Shown piece by piece: positions 1 through 9,600 of a DNA stretch of 64,000 bases (the first letter of the stretch is position 1; each line of letters begins with the position of its first letter). The stretch comes from Micromonospora sp. NBC_01699 (GTDB lineage: Bacteria; Actinomycetota; Actinomycetes; Mycobacteriales; Micromonosporaceae): contig NZ_CP109199.1 of assembly GCF_036250065.1 (NCBI RefSeq), forward strand, positions 4,774,001 to 4,838,000. The letters are read 5' to 3'. A program made the position numbers and the translations under genes. The notes below the pieces were generated by a model. The model was given only the letters and a program-made list of their open reading frames with translations, did no database searches and was not told where the DNA came from.

Positions 1-1
1 G

Positions 2-1624
2 CCGCTCGACGACTTCACCCCGATCCGGTCCGGCGCGATGCGGCTGCTGCGGCTGCGTCTGGTCGACACGTTCGGGCAGACCCGTGACGTCGACTGCGAC
101 CGGGTCGTACCGGCGGAGAGCCTGACCGTACCCGGAAACCCCGACCTGGTCGCCCTGCCGCCCCGGCTGAGCCAGCCGGCCCGGGTGGTGTTCCGCTGGC
201 TCGCCGCGGACCACGACGGCGAGACCAACGAACACCCGGACACCGGCCCGGTCTGCGGCTGGCTGCTGCCCAACCACCTCGACACCAGCGTCATGGTGTA
301 CGACAACCAGGGCCGCGCGCTCGGCTACGTCGACCAGCTGGCGAGCTGGCAGCCCGCACCGGGCGGCACCGGTGCCGCGACCGTGGCCGACATCGCCAAC
401 CCGCACCTGCGCGCAACGGTCGCCGACCTGGTCGGCCAGGGGGCGGACTTCGTCGACCAGTTCATGGACGTGCTCGACCGCGCCCTGGAGAACATCGAAC
501 CGGAGGGAGTGGACCAGCACGTCGACCTGGCCGTGCTGATCGGGCGGCCGATCGCGCTGGTCCGCGCGCTGGTCGACCTGGAGGTGCTCGGCCTGCCCGC
601 GGTCCACCAGGGATGGAACGCGTTCCGGGGCGACCTCGGCCGCGCCACCCGGGACAGCGACGGCTTCACCCGGGTCCAGTTCCCGGTCCGGTTCGGCGCA
701 CACGAGCAGCTCGACGACGGCATGATCGGCTACTGGGTCGAGGGCGACCCGACGCTGCGCACCCCGCTGGCCCAGAGCTACCCGCACCCGGCGATCCGCA
801 CCTGCGCGGACGGTCCGCTCGATGTCCGGCAGGCGGTCGACGCCGCACCCGGGGTCGTACGCATGCTGCTTGACCCGAGGGGGAAGGTGCACGTCACCTC
901 GGGCATCCAGCCGGTCAAGGCGATCGGCATCCCGCCGGTGCACTACGCGGCGGCGATGTCCGCGATCGAGATGACCTTCCCGTGCGCGCCGCTGCTGACC
1001 GACCAGGGCGCGGTCAACCTGCCACTGCCGGTGGAGCCGGGCTACCGGTGGGCCTGGCTCAGCCGGACCGGCGGCACCTGGTCGGAGGTGAGCATGGCCG
1101 CCGCGATCGACCGGGACGTGTTCGTCGCGGCACTGGCCGGACGGCTGTGGGACCACCTGGCCGACCCGCACGTCGGCTGGCTGCGCCCGGTACCCGGCAC
1201 CACCGGGGCACTGCGGGCGGTCGAGGTCGACGAGCGGGCCTCGGCGCTGCTCGACCCACCGTTCCGGGCGATGACCGACCGGGTCGAGGCGATCCTGGCG
1301 CCGCTCGGCGACCACCTGGTGCAGCAGCCGGCAACGCTGGAGCGCCTGGCCGACACCGTCGCCACCCCGGCCTGGAACAGCCTGCTGGACACCGGGGCCG
1401 GCTGGCTGCGCCCGCTGCCCGAGCGGGCCGGACAGGCGCTGATCACCGCGCCCGACGGCCGGCCGCAACCGGTCCTCACCGGCGACCTGGCCGGCGCCGA
1501 ACCGCTCATCGAGTCGATTCTCGACCTCGGCGAGGAGCGCGTCGGCGCGGCCAGCACGACCGCGCTTCCGGCCGCCCCGCAGGAACTGCGCGCCGGCTGG
1601 CTGAAGCTGCGTCACGACAACTAG
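2..1624 (+). CDS. Unknown protein, 5'-truncated by the window edge
   Basis: The reading frame is open from base 2 to the TAG at 1622-1624. The first internal ATG (base 38) lies inside what reads as continuous protein (ending PIRSGAMRLLRLR), so the real start is probably upstream and at least 540 residues are visible. I recognise no domain, signal peptide or membrane segment. The protein is mixed alpha/beta in appearance, rich in Trp, Pro and Asp, with no tandem repeats. It is the first of five same-strand genes separated by 15 bp or less, the last four of which look structural or surface-directed. The stop overlaps the Shine-Dalgarno of the next small gene, so translation is probably coupled. 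Coding status is very likely from frame length, composition and packing; function is not assignable from sequence alone. Confidence 0.75.
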   Translation, partial: PLDDFTPIRSGAMRLLRLRLVDTFGQTRDVDCDRVVPAESLTVPGNPDLVALPPRLSQPARVVFRWLAADHDGETNEHPDTGPVCGWLLPNHLDTSVMVYDNQGRALGYVDQLASWQPAPGGTGAATVADIANPHLRATVADLVGQGADFVDQFMDVLDRALENIEPEGVDQHVDLAVLIGRPIALVRALVDLEVLGLPAVHQGWNAFRGDLGRATRDSDGFTRVQFPVRFGAHEQLDDGMIGYWVEGDPTLRTPLAQSYPHPAIRTCADGPLDVRQAVDAAPGVVRMLLDPRGKVHVTSGIQPVKAIGIPPVHYAAAMSAIEMTFPCAPLLTDQGAVNLPLPVEPGYRWAWLSRTGGTWSEVSMAAAIDRDVFVAALAGRLWDHLADPHVGWLRPVPGTTGALRAVEVDERASALLDPPFRAMTDRVEAILAPLGDHLVQQPATLERLADTVATPAWNSLLDTGAGWLRPLPERAGQALITAPDGRPQPVLTGDLAGAEPLIESILDLGEERVGAASTTALPAAPQELRAGWLKLRHDN

Positions 1625-1638
1625 AGAAGGCGGCACGC

Positions 1639-1806
1639 GTGCGACGAGACATTCGGCTCGACCTCACCGTCGAGGAGACCAACGTGGTGCTGGAGGCACT
1701 GGGGCAGCTGCCGTACGTGCGGGTCCACCTGCTCATCGAGAAGGTGCAGCAGCAGGCGACCAGCCAGCTCCAAGCCGCCACCGAAACCGCGCAGGAGACA
1801 CCGTGA
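1639..1806 (+). CDS. Small conserved-looking protein, 55 aa
   Basis: A GTG start at 1639 is preceded by a good ribosome-binding site (AGAGAAGG, 1623-1630) overlapping the stop of the previous gene. The stop TGA at 1804-1806 overlaps the GTG start of the next gene (1803) by 4 bp, the usual sign of coupling. The product is a short acidic helical protein with the run LTVEETNVVLEALGQLPY followed by a second amphipathic helix rich in Gln. Short ORFs of this pattern are, to my recollection, found near phage-tail or tail-fibre genes, but I cannot name a family. Its length is too small for an enzyme; an assembly or chaperone-like partner of the following fibre protein is an inference from position only. 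Confidence 0.65.
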   Translation: MRRDIRLDLTVEETNVVLEALGQLPYVRVHLLIEKVQQQATSQLQAATETAQETP

Positions 1807-4388
1807 CCAGTTTCGACCAGCAACTGCTGGCGCACCTGCGGCTCGACGCCCTCGTCGGCGGCAAGGCCGTGGACAGCTCCGCGCACGCCCGGCACGGCAC
1901 CGTCACCGGCACACCGGCGGCCGTACCCGACGACCAGTTCGGCAGTTGCCTACGCTTCGGCGGCGGGGACGGCATCCAGGTCGCCGGCCTGACCCCGGCC
2001 GCCGGCGGCGGCAACCCGGTGCACAGCATCACCGGCTGGGTACGGGTGGACAGCTATCCGACCCGGCGCGCCTGGCTGCTGACCCTGGGCCAGGCCGGTG
2101 CCGGCGCGCACCACTGGCTGCTCAACCCGGGTGGGGGCGCCCAGCTCGGGGTGTGGAGCGGAACCCAGTTCGCCCCGACGCTGCCGCTGGGCCGGTGGGT
2201 CCACCTGGCCGTGATCTACGACGGCACGTCGCTCGCCGGCTACCTGGACGGCAAGTCGGTCGGCGCGGCGCTGACCGGTGCCTTCAACCTCACCGCGTAC
2301 AGCGGCACGATCGCGGTACCGGCGGCGGGCGACGCGGGCTTCGCGGGCCGGATGGCGGCGGTCCGGTTCTACGAGCGGGCGCTCACCGCCGTCGAGGTCG
2401 GCCAGGTGATGGACGACGACCGCAGCGCGATGGCCGCGTTCCGGCGCAGCCATCCGCTCGCGTTCAGCCTGCACGACGGCGACACGCAGCCGGTGCTGGC
2501 GATCGTCGACGACCCGACCGGCAACACCATGCAGCTGGAGGTGACGAACACCGCCAGCCAGGCCGTGGTGCTCGGGTCGGTACCCGCCGGTGGCAGTCAC
2601 CTGGAGCTGGGCTTTCGTCCCGGGGTGTTGGCGGTCGACCCGACCGACCCGCTCATCGTCACCGCTGCGGCGGGCTGGACCACGCGCACCGGCACCACCT
2701 CCGACGGCGGTACCACGATCGCCCTGGTCGGCACGGCCGGCGCGGCGATCAAGCCGGGCGAGCCGCTGCGGTTCACCCTGCGCAACATCGGCGGGGACGG
2801 CAAGGGCGGTACCCGGGGCACCCGGGTGCAGCTGCGCTACGACCGGCTCACGTACGCCGACGACTCGACCCTGCTGACCGGTCGTCGGGTGCAGCACCTC
2901 AGCCTGGTCAACCGGCGCGGCCAGCAGCACATCCCGCTCCAGGTCGGGTTTGTCGGCTTCAACACCATCCTCAGTGATGGTGCCAGCACCGCCAGCCTGC
3001 GACTGCGCCTGACCAACGTGTCCAAGCAGCCGATTCCGCTGACCCCCGGTGGTCGGGACGCGCCGTCGGCGTTCGTGCTCTCCTTCGACACCCAGCCGGC
3101 CGACTGGGCCATGGGTACGGCGGCGCAGCTCAAGAGCATCGCGGTGAGTGCGGACAAGTGGGTCGCCACGGTTCCGACCGAGCAGGGCCAGACCCTCCAG
3201 TGGCGGCTGACCACCCCGACCCAGGTCGCCCTGGCCGCCGGGGAGAGCATCCAGGTCACCCTCGACGGGCTGATCGGCCGGCCGCCGTCCGGGCACGCCC
3301 GGCTGCTGCTGCACTACGAGAACATGCCGGGCTACTGGGACGGGCATCTCGCGGTGGTGATCGAGAAGGGTCCGCTGGTGTCCCGCGACGTCACCCTGCC
3401 GAACGGGACCGTCGACGCCCGGGTCGGCATCGGCGTGGCCGTACCGCAGGCGAAGCTGCACGTCGCCGGTGGCGCGATCATGCCGAGTGCCGGCGCCACC
3501 GAGCAGGCCGGCATCCTCTTCCCGAAGGACCCCGGCGGCGGCACCCTGGACGCGGGCTGGATCCGGTACTACGCCCGGACCGGCGAGGCGACCACGTTGG
3601 AGATCGGCACCTCGAACGACCCGGACGACCACATAGCCCTGATGCCCTCGGGCAACGTCGGCATCAACACCACCACGCCCGGCGCCCGCCTGCACATCAT
3701 GCACACCCCGCAGGACTCCAACGGCAACGCGCTGGTGATCGGTCCGATCAACGGGGCCAACCTGCGGCTGGGGTACGCCAGCAACTACAGCTGGATCCAG
3801 TCGCACGGCGCCAGCCCGCTGGTCATCAACGCGAGCGGCAACCTGATCGGGCTGGGGGTGTCGACTCCGGCGGCCACGGTGGACATCGTCCGCGGCGCCG
3901 GGGCCGGCGGCACCCTCCAGATCCGGGGCACCACCCGCTTCTCCCACTTCAGCTACAGCACGGACGAACACACGTACCTGCGCGGCGGCAAGGCCGGTTC
4001 GAACGTGTACATCAACGACGACGGCGGCAACGTCGCGATCGGTGCGGCGGATCCGCAGGGCCAGCGGCTCTTCGTCAACGGCACCGCCAAGGTGCTCGGG
4101 CTGACGGTGAACAACGGCACCCAGTTCAACCGGATGCAGGCCGGGCACTTCCAGGCCGGCTCGCACACCGGTGGGGTCAAGGAAGTGCAGATCAACTTTC
4201 CGAAGTCGTTCGGTGGTACCCCGATGGTGCTGGTCACCGTCCGCAACGAGGGCTACTACAACGACACGTTCGCGGCGACGGTGAAGTACGTCTCCAACAC
4301 CTACGTCAAGGTCAACCTCCTGCGGCTCGACTCGCTCGGCAGCAGGTGGGAGCAGAACGTCCGGCTCGACTGGTTCGCCTGGGAATAG
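1803..4388 (+). CDS. Fibre-like protein with LamG-like N-terminus and H-type-lectin-like C-terminus
   Basis: 861 aa from a GTG overlapping the previous stop. Residues about 10-200 look like a LamG/concanavalin-type fold: an opening with DSSAHARHG and a late block WVHLAVIYDG...YLDG, then GRMAAVRFYERAL. A middle part of beta-rich segments leads, from about residue 535, into several short repeats of the type VGI-G-x-x-x-P-x-A-x-L-x-V (RVGIGVAVPQAKLHVAG; NVGINTTTPGARLHI; LIGLGVSTPAATVDIV; NVAIGAADPQGQRLFVNG). Such repeats are typical of phage tail fibres and trimeric adhesins. The last 85 residues (FPKSFGGTPMVLVTV ... WFAWE) resemble an H-type lectin domain. No signal peptide is visible, which fits a tail- or particle-borne fibre better than a Sec-exported adhesin. 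The role is probably carbohydrate or surface binding. Confidence 0.75.
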   Translation: MTSFDQQLLAHLRLDALVGGKAVDSSAHARHGTVTGTPAAVPDDQFGSCLRFGGGDGIQVAGLTPAAGGGNPVHSITGWVRVDSYPTRRAWLLTLGQAGAGAHHWLLNPGGGAQLGVWSGTQFAPTLPLGRWVHLAVIYDGTSLAGYLDGKSVGAALTGAFNLTAYSGTIAVPAAGDAGFAGRMAAVRFYERALTAVEVGQVMDDDRSAMAAFRRSHPLAFSLHDGDTQPVLAIVDDPTGNTMQLEVTNTASQAVVLGSVPAGGSHLELGFRPGVLAVDPTDPLIVTAAAGWTTRTGTTSDGGTTIALVGTAGAAIKPGEPLRFTLRNIGGDGKGGTRGTRVQLRYDRLTYADDSTLLTGRRVQHLSLVNRRGQQHIPLQVGFVGFNTILSDGASTASLRLRLTNVSKQPIPLTPGGRDAPSAFVLSFDTQPADWAMGTAAQLKSIAVSADKWVATVPTEQGQTLQWRLTTPTQVALAAGESIQVTLDGLIGRPPSGHARLLLHYENMPGYWDGHLAVVIEKGPLVSRDVTLPNGTVDARVGIGVAVPQAKLHVAGGAIMPSAGATEQAGILFPKDPGGGTLDAGWIRYYARTGEATTLEIGTSNDPDDHIALMPSGNVGINTTTPGARLHIMHTPQDSNGNALVIGPINGANLRLGYASNYSWIQSHGASPLVINASGNLIGLGVSTPAATVDIVRGAGAGGTLQIRGTTRFSHFSYSTDEHTYLRGGKAGSNVYINDDGGNVAIGAADPQGQRLFVNGTAKVLGLTVNNGTQFNRMQAGHFQAGSHTGGVKEVQINFPKSFGGTPMVLVTVRNEGYYNDTFAATVKYVSNTYVKVNLLRLDSLGSRWEQNVRLDWFAWE

Positions 4389-4403
4389 GACGGTAGCCGA
4401 GAC

Positions 4404-6665
4404 ATGCCCTGGACCGTGGACATCCACCACCTCGACATCGGGTCGATCGGCGACGCCACCGTCATCGACGTGAAATATCCAGCCGGGGGTGGCGGGCCGC
4501 CGATCCGCCGGACCGTACTGGTCGACGGCGGCAAGGCCAACGCCGCCGCCATCGTCCACCCGTACCTCGTTTCGATCGGGGTGAACCGGGTCGACATCAT
4601 CATCGTCACCCACTTCGACCAGGACCACTACTACGGCATCAGCGCTCTGCTGGACACCGGCCCCCAACGGGCGATGTACGAGCACGCCATCCTCTACGAC
4701 ACCGGACGCCTGCCCACCGACCGCGACACGATGTGGACGGGCACCGGGCCCAAGCGGCGGCGGGTGAACCGCGAGTTCGGCAACTACCGGGACCGGATCG
4801 CGGCGATGCCGGCGACCTTCCGGCACGCGACCGCGCGGGTCAACAGCTTCGACATCGTCCGGTGGGACGCGGGCTGGCTGGCGCAGGCGCGCGGCGTGGT
4901 CAACCGGGCCGTCGGCATCGGCGCCGTCGCCGTCGACTACCAGGAGCCGAGCTGGCTGCTCGGTAGGGACCTGATGTGGGGCAACGGCGGGGACGGGCTG
5001 CCGGGCCGCCTCGCCTGGAACGTTCCCGCCGGCCCGGCCTACGCCCTGAACCGGCCGGTGCTGCGCTGCATAGCGGCGAACAAGTGGGTGCTCCAGAACA
5101 ACGGCGCGGCCGGGTACCGGTCCACCGCCCGTTCGACCGGTGGGCGGCCGCAGAGCGAGGTCGCCGAGGCGGAGAACGAGAACGAGAACGCCAAGAGCCT
5201 CGGATTCGTGCTGGAGTTCAACAACTTCCGGTACTACATCGCCGGTGACCTCGAAGAGCCGCAGGAGGACGGCTGTCGGGACAACAACATCCTGGGCGGT
5301 CCCATCCGCGACGGCGTCATGCACCTGCTCAACTTCCCCGACAACATGACCAACCGGGTGAACGCTCTGAAGGCCAGCCACCACGGTTCCAGCACCGCGA
5401 GCTCACGGGCGTTCGTCACCCGGCTGCGTCCGGCGGCGGCGTTCATCTCCTCGGGTGCGGGCAACATGTTCCTGCACCCCGCCCAGCGCACCGTCAACGT
5501 GCTGGACGGCTACCCGGAGCAACCCATCCTCGGCGACCAGACCGCCGCGCTCCGGCACCCACCGCAGCCGCCACCGCCACCGCTACCGCCCATCCAGCAC
5601 TACCTCACCGGGTACCAGAGCTACGACCCGATATCGAACACCGGGGAGCGCCTCGGCGGCGACGCCTCCCAGACCGCGGGCGCCCCCGGAGCGACGCCGC
5701 CCCTGCCCGGCCACATAGTGCTCACCGTCACCGAGGAGCAGTCACAGCGCCCACGCGTCGGCCAGACCCACCGGGGCACCCGCACGACCCTGGAGCACGT
5801 GGCGGCGGGGCTGGGCCTGCCGGCACCCGCCACGGCGGTGCCCGCCGCCGACGCGGCCGCGACGTACGGGCCGATCCGGGCGGTTGCCACGGTGCTCGGC
5901 GTGGCAACCGCGATCGCCGACGGCGTACACAACGCCGCCGCCTGGATGGGCGACGGCGAGCCGAACGGGGTGGCCGAGGTCGGCGTCGCGAACGCGGCGG
6001 TGACCGCCGCCGGGGGCGGGGGCGGGGCCGGCGCGGTGGTGACCGCGCTCGGCGGGTTCGGCACCCGGGTCACCGACCTCGGACCCGGAGCCGCTGCCGC
6101 GATCGCCGCCGCGGTGACCGCACCGGCCGCCAACCTGGCCACGACGATCTCCACCGCGGCCACCGGCGCCGGGGCGTCGGCGGCCGCCGCCACAGCGGCC
6201 GGGGCGGCCGCCTCGGTGGTGTTCGGCGAGACGAACGGACGCGACGACGCGGCCTACGCCGTCGGTATCGCGCTACGGGCGGTGGTCGACGGAGCGACCG
6301 CGGCACAGGCCGCGACGATCACCGCGGCGATCATGATGACGATCGCCATCCCCGACGACCCGCCCGACCGGGGCGTCCGGATGATCATCGCTGCGGCCAG
6401 GCATGCCACGCTGCCGGCCCCGCTCACCCCCGCCGAGGCGGCCCAGGCGGCGGCGGTCGGTGCCGTCGCCTACCACCTCGGCCTGCCGATCAACGTCGAA
6501 CTGGGCGTACAGGAGGCGCTGGTGCGGGCCGGCGTGCCGGCGGCCACCGCAGCGCCGCACGCCGCCAACGCACGGGTCGCCGCCACGCTCAACCCGGCCA
6601 ACACCCTGTTCACCGTGAGCTACGACAGCGTCAACGGACCGCAGAACATCGCGCACGCCGAATGA
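4404..6665 (+). CDS. Soluble ComEC-like metallo-beta-lactamase-fold protein with Ala-rich tail
   Basis: 753 aa, starting 15 bp after the preceding gene. Residues about 1-370 form a metallo-beta-lactamase fold with the ComEC/Rec2-type motif set: THFDQDH near residue 70, an IAGDLEE aspartate near 280, LKASHHGSS near 327, and a final SSGAGNMFLHP block. All metal-ligand motifs are present, so it is likely a catalytically competent hydrolase (nuclease or phosphodiesterase type). Unlike ComEC there is no competence-channel membrane part. After a Pro-rich linker (PPQPPPPPLPP, about residues 385-395) the last 300 residues are Ala/Gly-rich and low in complexity, perhaps helical and membrane-active. 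The stop is 10 bp before the next ATG. A substrate cannot be named. An enzyme cargo or particle-associated hydrolase is one possibility given the fibre protein upstream. Confidence 0.72.
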   Translation: MPWTVDIHHLDIGSIGDATVIDVKYPAGGGGPPIRRTVLVDGGKANAAAIVHPYLVSIGVNRVDIIIVTHFDQDHYYGISALLDTGPQRAMYEHAILYDTGRLPTDRDTMWTGTGPKRRRVNREFGNYRDRIAAMPATFRHATARVNSFDIVRWDAGWLAQARGVVNRAVGIGAVAVDYQEPSWLLGRDLMWGNGGDGLPGRLAWNVPAGPAYALNRPVLRCIAANKWVLQNNGAAGYRSTARSTGGRPQSEVAEAENENENAKSLGFVLEFNNFRYYIAGDLEEPQEDGCRDNNILGGPIRDGVMHLLNFPDNMTNRVNALKASHHGSSTASSRAFVTRLRPAAAFISSGAGNMFLHPAQRTVNVLDGYPEQPILGDQTAALRHPPQPPPPPLPPIQHYLTGYQSYDPISNTGERLGGDASQTAGAPGATPPLPGHIVLTVTEEQSQRPRVGQTHRGTRTTLEHVAAGLGLPAPATAVPAADAAATYGPIRAVATVLGVATAIADGVHNAAAWMGDGEPNGVAEVGVANAAVTAAGGGGGAGAVVTALGGFGTRVTDLGPGAAAAIAAAVTAPAANLATTISTAATGAGASAAAATAAGAAASVVFGETNGRDDAAYAVGIALRAVVDGATAAQAATITAAIMMTIAIPDDPPDRGVRMIIAAARHATLPAPLTPAEAAQAAAVGAVAYHLGLPINVELGVQEALVRAGVPAATAAPHAANARVAATLNPANTLFTVSYDSVNGPQNIAHAE

Positions 6666-6675
6666 AGGACCAACC

Positions 6676-9600
6676 ATGACCACGTTGAGTGACCTCCAGG
6701 CGAGCTACGAGTCGGCCACGGTGGACGGCGTACTGCCGATCACCGCCGGCAACTGCGGCGTACCGGCGCTGGCGGCCTTCCTCACCGGCCTGCCGCAGGC
6801 GGGGATCCGGGTGTCCGCCCCGGCCATCAACCTGGCCGGGGACAGCCTCACCGTCGCCGGTACCGTCACCGACACCTGGTCGATCGGCGTGGACGGCGGT
6901 CGGGCGGTACGGCTCGCCACCGTACTGATCACCATCACCCGGCCGGCGGAACTGGTCGCGCGACTGCACGTGACCGGCGGCGTCACCGTCGGCGGCACGG
7001 TGTTCCCCATCGCGGGCGACCTCGACGACACCAACCGGGTGAACCTGACCCTGGTACCGGGGGCACCGGCCGCCCTGCCGCTGACCGCCCTGGCCGACTT
7101 CGTCAGCGGTAACCGCCTCGGCCAGTTCCTCCCGGTCGGCACGGACGTCTTCGACTCGATACCCCTGTCCGACCTGCGGGTGTCGCTCGGCCACCGGCCG
7201 GCGCCCACCGAGGTGGAGATCGGGTCGACCCTGACCGGCGTCAGCTGGCCGATCGTCGACGGGGTGGCCGCACTGACCGGCATCCGGGTCAGCCTGACCA
7301 GCCAGGTGGGCTACCGGTCCGGGCGGTACCGGGAAAACCTCGGCGGCGCGGTCGAGGCGACGCTGCGGCTGGACGAGCGGAACTTCCGGGTACGCCTGGC
7401 CCTGCGCGCACCCGGCTCCTGGGAACTGGAGGTCACCCCCGGCGACGGCAACGTGCTGCCCGGACTGAGCGCCCTGGCCGAGCTCGCCGGCGGCGCGGCG
7501 CTGGCCACCGAACTCCAGCAGGGGCTCACCCGTCTCGGGCTGACCGCGCTGTCCCTGGACGGGGTCCGGATCCGCTTCGACATGACGACCCGTACGCTGC
7601 GCGAGGTCGCCGTCGCCACCCGGATCACGGTCGACGGGACCAGCTTCGCCGTCGTGCTGGCCCTGCCCACGTTGACCATCCACGGCGGGCTGGCCGCCGG
7701 CAGCAGCCTGCATCTGAAGGCCCTGGTCGGCCGCTATTTCCCGGGCGCGGACGCGTTCCCGGAGATCGACATCACCCAACTCCAGGTCTCGGCGACACCC
7801 GGCAGCGGCCGGTACGGTCTCGCCGCCCGGATCGTCGGCGACTGGGGCCTCGACGTCGGCCCGCTGGCGCTCACCTTCCGCGAGTTCGCGTTTCAGATCA
7901 ACAAGGGTCCGGACGGGGTCAGCGGCGAGATCGAGGGCTGGTTCAGCCTGTTCGACGCGGACTTCCACGCGATCGCCTCGCACCCGGACACCGGCGGCTG
8001 GCAGTTCGACTGCCAGAGCGAACCCGGTTCCGCGCTGACCGTCAAGGCCATCCACGACCATCTGACAGCGAGATACCGGGTCGACGCGAGCCTGCCGGCG
8101 GTGCTGGAGGACCTCGCGCTGACCCAGGTCCGGATCTGGTTCGACACCGCCACCGGCACGGTCAACCTGGACTGCGACGCCCGCTTCCCGGTCGAGGACC
8201 AGACCGTCGACCTGACCGTCACCATCCGGCTGGAACGGGTCGGCACCACCTGGCGCAAGAGCTTCAGCGGCGAACTGACCGTCGCCGACCTCATGTTCGA
8301 CGTGCACTTCGTGCAGGACCGGGCCTCGACCGTGCTGGTCGCCACGTACGCGCACACCGGCGGTGCCCGCTCGCTGGTGGTCCGGGACCTGGTCGCCGCC
8401 GTGTCCAGCACGCTGGCTGCCGCCGTCCCGGCGGGGCTCACCATCGACCTGCGGGACGTGGTCTTCGCGGTCAGCAAGGGCGCCACCACCACCGGAGCCG
8501 TCCTCGGCCTGGACCTCGGGGCCGACCTGCGCCTGTCCGGCCTGCCGCTGGTCGGCAAGGAGTTCCCGGCAGACCAGTCGGTCGGTGTGGACAGCCTGCG
8601 GATCGTGGCGGCCAGCCGCGCCCTCACCGCCGCCGAGACCGCAGCGGTCAACGCGCTGCTGACCGCGCCGGTGCCGGCCCTGCCGAGCGGACCGAACGGA
8701 CTCGCCGCCGGGGTCGCCCTCACCGCGCGACTCTCCCTGGGCAGCGGCGGTACCCAGACCCTGTCCCTGCCGGTCGCCGCCGCCCCGCCCGCCACCGGCG
8801 GCACGCCGCCCGTACCGGTGGCTTCCCCGGCCACCGCCGCGGACAGCACCAGGTGGTTCGACGTTCAGCGTTCCTTCGGCCCGGTGTACTTCGGCCGGGT
8901 CGGCTTCAACTACACCGACGGGGCCGTCCGGTTCCTGCTGGACGCGGCGCTGGCCGCCGCCGGGCTGACCCTGTCGCTGGACGGGCTGAGCCTCGGCTCC
9001 CCGGTCGACCACTTCGACCCCAGCTTCGACCTGCGCGGACTCGGCCTCGACTACCGCAACGGCCCGGTCGAGATCGGCGGTGCCCTGCTGCGCACCACGG
9101 TCACCCCGACCAACGGGCCGCCCTACGACGAGTACGACGGCGCGGCGCTGATCAGGACCGAGTCGCTGAGTCTCGCCGCCCTCGGCGGGTACGTGTACCT
9201 CAACGGCCAGCCGTCGATGTTCGTGTACGCGGTCCTGGACAAGGTGCTCGGCGGGCCGCCGTTCTTCACCGTCACCGGCCTGGCCGCCGGCTTCGGGTAC
9301 AACCGCAGCCTGGTCATACCACCGATCGAGCAGGTCGCCACCTTCCCGCTGATCGCCGCGGCCACCAGCCCCACCCCGGTCACCGGGGCAGCGAACCCGC
9401 GCGACCTGATCCGCGACACGGTCGACGGGCTGCGCGCCTGGATCCCGCCGACCCCCGGCAGCGTCTTCCTCACCGCCGGCATCCGGTTCAGCTCGTTCCA
9501 GATGATCGACTCGTTCGCGCTGCTGGTGGCGAGCTTCGGCAACCGGTTCGAACTCGACGTGCTCGGCCTGTCCACGCTCGTGGCGCCCCGACCCGTGCCG

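Noticed and set aside
1950-5384. Long antisense open frame (over 1100 codons) on the - strand
   Set aside because: A shadow of the fibre and MBL genes caused by high third-position G+C. The protein is Arg/Val/Gly-rich without domains and spans two better genes.
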